31,565 nt of DNA from an uncultured Candidatus Saccharibacteria bacterium (GTDB lineage: Bacteria; Patescibacteriota; Saccharimonadia; Saccharimonadales; Saccharimonadaceae): NCBI GenBank assembly GCA_948945085.1, contig CARBGY010000010.1:1-31565 (forward strand), written 5' to 3'. Within the stretch, counting starts at the first letter, position 1; every line of letters starts with the position of its first letter. Both the position numbers and the translations under genes were made by a program. The notes under the pieces are model-generated. The model searched no databases and was not told the DNA's origin. It saw only the letters and a program-made list of their open reading frames with translations. Positions 30,636 to 31,565 of this stretch are shown here, one piece after another.

Positions 30636-31490
30636 GTGAAACAGAGAGTTCGGGTAGTTGGAATTATTGAGAATGGCCCCGAGGTGCTAATTATGAAAAA
30701 AAGCCAGGGGAGGGTTGATAGTGCTTCAAGATGGGAACTTCCAACTGGTAAGATTAAGTTTGGAGAACAACCGGAAGAGGCGATCGAGCGGACGATTGAG
30801 GAATACTTGGGGATTGAGTTGACGAAGCGGATGGAGCTGAAGGATGTGGTGACGTTTTTGGCGCAAAATCCGGCGCAGGGAACGAGTCAGCTGAGTAACC
30901 TTTACATTGTATATAGTGTAGTATTAAATGAGGGAACGAAAATTGTACCAAAGGATCGCTATACTGCTTATAAATATATCAAGCCAGATGAGGTGGGGAA
31001 TTATGCTTTGGATGAGGCAAGTGCTATTGTGCTTGGGATGGAGGGAAGGATTAATCCGAAGGCTCATTATAAAGAAGTAGCCAATAGTGCAACAGTTTAT
31101 GTCGATGGTAGTAGTAGAGGTAATCCGGGTCCGTCTGGTATTGGGTATTATATTGTGGGGGAAGATGGGCAGGTTTTGGCGACTGGTGGAGAATTTATTG
31201 GGTTTGCAACATCGAGGGTGGCGGAGTATTATGCTCTAAAAGAGGGGTGTAAACGGGCGATCGAGCTAGGGTTAAGAACAGTGAGATTTGTGAGCGATAA
31301 TTTGATGCTTGTGAACCAGATGAATGGGGTCTATAAGATTAAGAATAATGATATTCGGCCGATTTATGATGACATTCAGGATATGTTGGAGTGTTTTGAG
31401 GCCTGTGCGTTTATGCATGTAGCGAGAGAACAAAATGTTCAGGCGGATGCGCAGGCGAATATGGCGATTGATAATCAGTTTTTGGAGTAG
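30636..31490 (+). CDS. Nudix-like and RNase HI fusion protein
   Basis: The N-terminal part (about 1-145) is a Nudix fold with a degenerate Nudix box (G38-I60): G38, E44, R52, E56 and G59 fit, but two conserved glutamates are T53 and Y57. The C-terminal part (about 150-284) is an RNase HI of the plant/archaeal-like type with the catalytic set D157 (VYVDGSSRGNPGP), E197 (VAEYYALKEG), D221 (VSDNLMLVNQ) and D271 (NVQADAQAN). The RNase half should cut RNA in RNA-DNA hybrids. The Nudix half may only bind a nucleotide. The GTG start at 30636 has an AGGA site nearby; 284 residues. Confidence 0.85.
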   Translation: MKQRVRVVGIIENGPEVLIMKKSQGRVDSASRWELPTGKIKFGEQPEEAIERTIEEYLGIELTKRMELKDVVTFLAQNPAQGTSQLSNLYIVYSVVLNEGTKIVPKDRYTAYKYIKPDEVGNYALDEASAIVLGMEGRINPKAHYKEVANSATVYVDGSSRGNPGPSGIGYYIVGEDGQVLATGGEFIGFATSRVAEYYALKEGCKRAIELGLRTVRFVSDNLMLVNQMNGVYKIKNNDIRPIYDDIQDMLECFEACAFMHVAREQNVQADAQANMAIDNQFLE

Positions 31491-31511
31491 GGAATTATTT
31501 TATAATTTCGC

Positions 31512-31540
31512 TTGCATTCCTCATCATGCTCATGTATAAT
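31512..31540 (+). promoter_or_regulatory. Sigma-70 promoter at the window end
   Basis: TTGCAT (31512-31517), an exact 17-bp spacer and TATAAT (31535-31540). It has no TGN extension. Its gene lies beyond the window. Confidence 0.6.
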
Positions 31541-31565
31541 ACAAAGCAAGTAAGTCATTGTATAT

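Overview
This window looks like a chromosomal segment of a Candidate Phyla Radiation bacterium, most probably a Candidatus Saccharibacteria (TM7) relative. The inference rests on compact, mostly same-strand genes, several shortened or reduced housekeeping proteins, a type IV pilus cluster with lineage-specific subunits, and TGA used as a normal stop codon, which argues against the recoded Gracilibacteria and Absconditabacteria. No rRNA is present, so this placement is inference. Nearly all genes lie on the + strand, which is strongly G-rich over C, as expected of a leading strand.

Layout. 1-5518: a type IV pilus assembly operon (pilM, pilN-like, pilO-like, a small EF-hand-like membrane protein, pilB). 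5577-11576: a tight run of argS, orn, a MmcQ/YjbR-like gene, a DUF998-like membrane protein, mscL, and a znuA-znuC-znuB metal importer. 11771-17357: an unknown membrane protein, then dnaG-rpoD, a secreted protein with a Gly/Ser linker and a VirB2/TrbC-like membrane pair, and a lipid-kinase-family protein with a large charged insertion. 17354-17926 (-): a UPF0200-like P-loop kinase, convergent with the lipid kinase. 18086-21985: polA, mutM and a holA-like gene, ending at a bidirectional terminator shared with rpsT (-). 22287-23640: an accessory-looking patch with one orphan - strand gene that carries its own promoter, strong Shine-Dalgarno and hairpin, plus a decayed membrane-protein gene. 23641-25306: a PIN-TRAM protein, tRNA-Val(TAC) and a YgjV-like membrane protein. 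25477-30377: thrS, a transglutaminase-like gene, miaA, a wHTH protein, a degenerate metallo-beta-lactamase-like protein and an M50 protease. 30396-30526: a free-standing structured RNA candidate. 30636-31490: a Nudix-RNase HI fusion.

The clearest cross-cutting signal is promoter grammar. Eight protein genes have a TATAAT or TATACT box ending only 6-8 nt before the ATG, usually as an extended -10 (TGN), so their mRNAs should be leaderless. Genes with a longer leader (thrS, rpsT, the orphan gene, Nudix-RNase H) carry a Shine-Dalgarno instead. The same rule places the start of the 30396 RNA exactly on the first base of a perfect 12-bp closing stem, which makes that RNA the strongest undescribed candidate here. 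Other unusual points are a DnaG without its zinc ligands, paired EF-hand-like loops with flanking cysteines in two pilus proteins, and degenerate Nudix and metallo-beta-lactamase domains.
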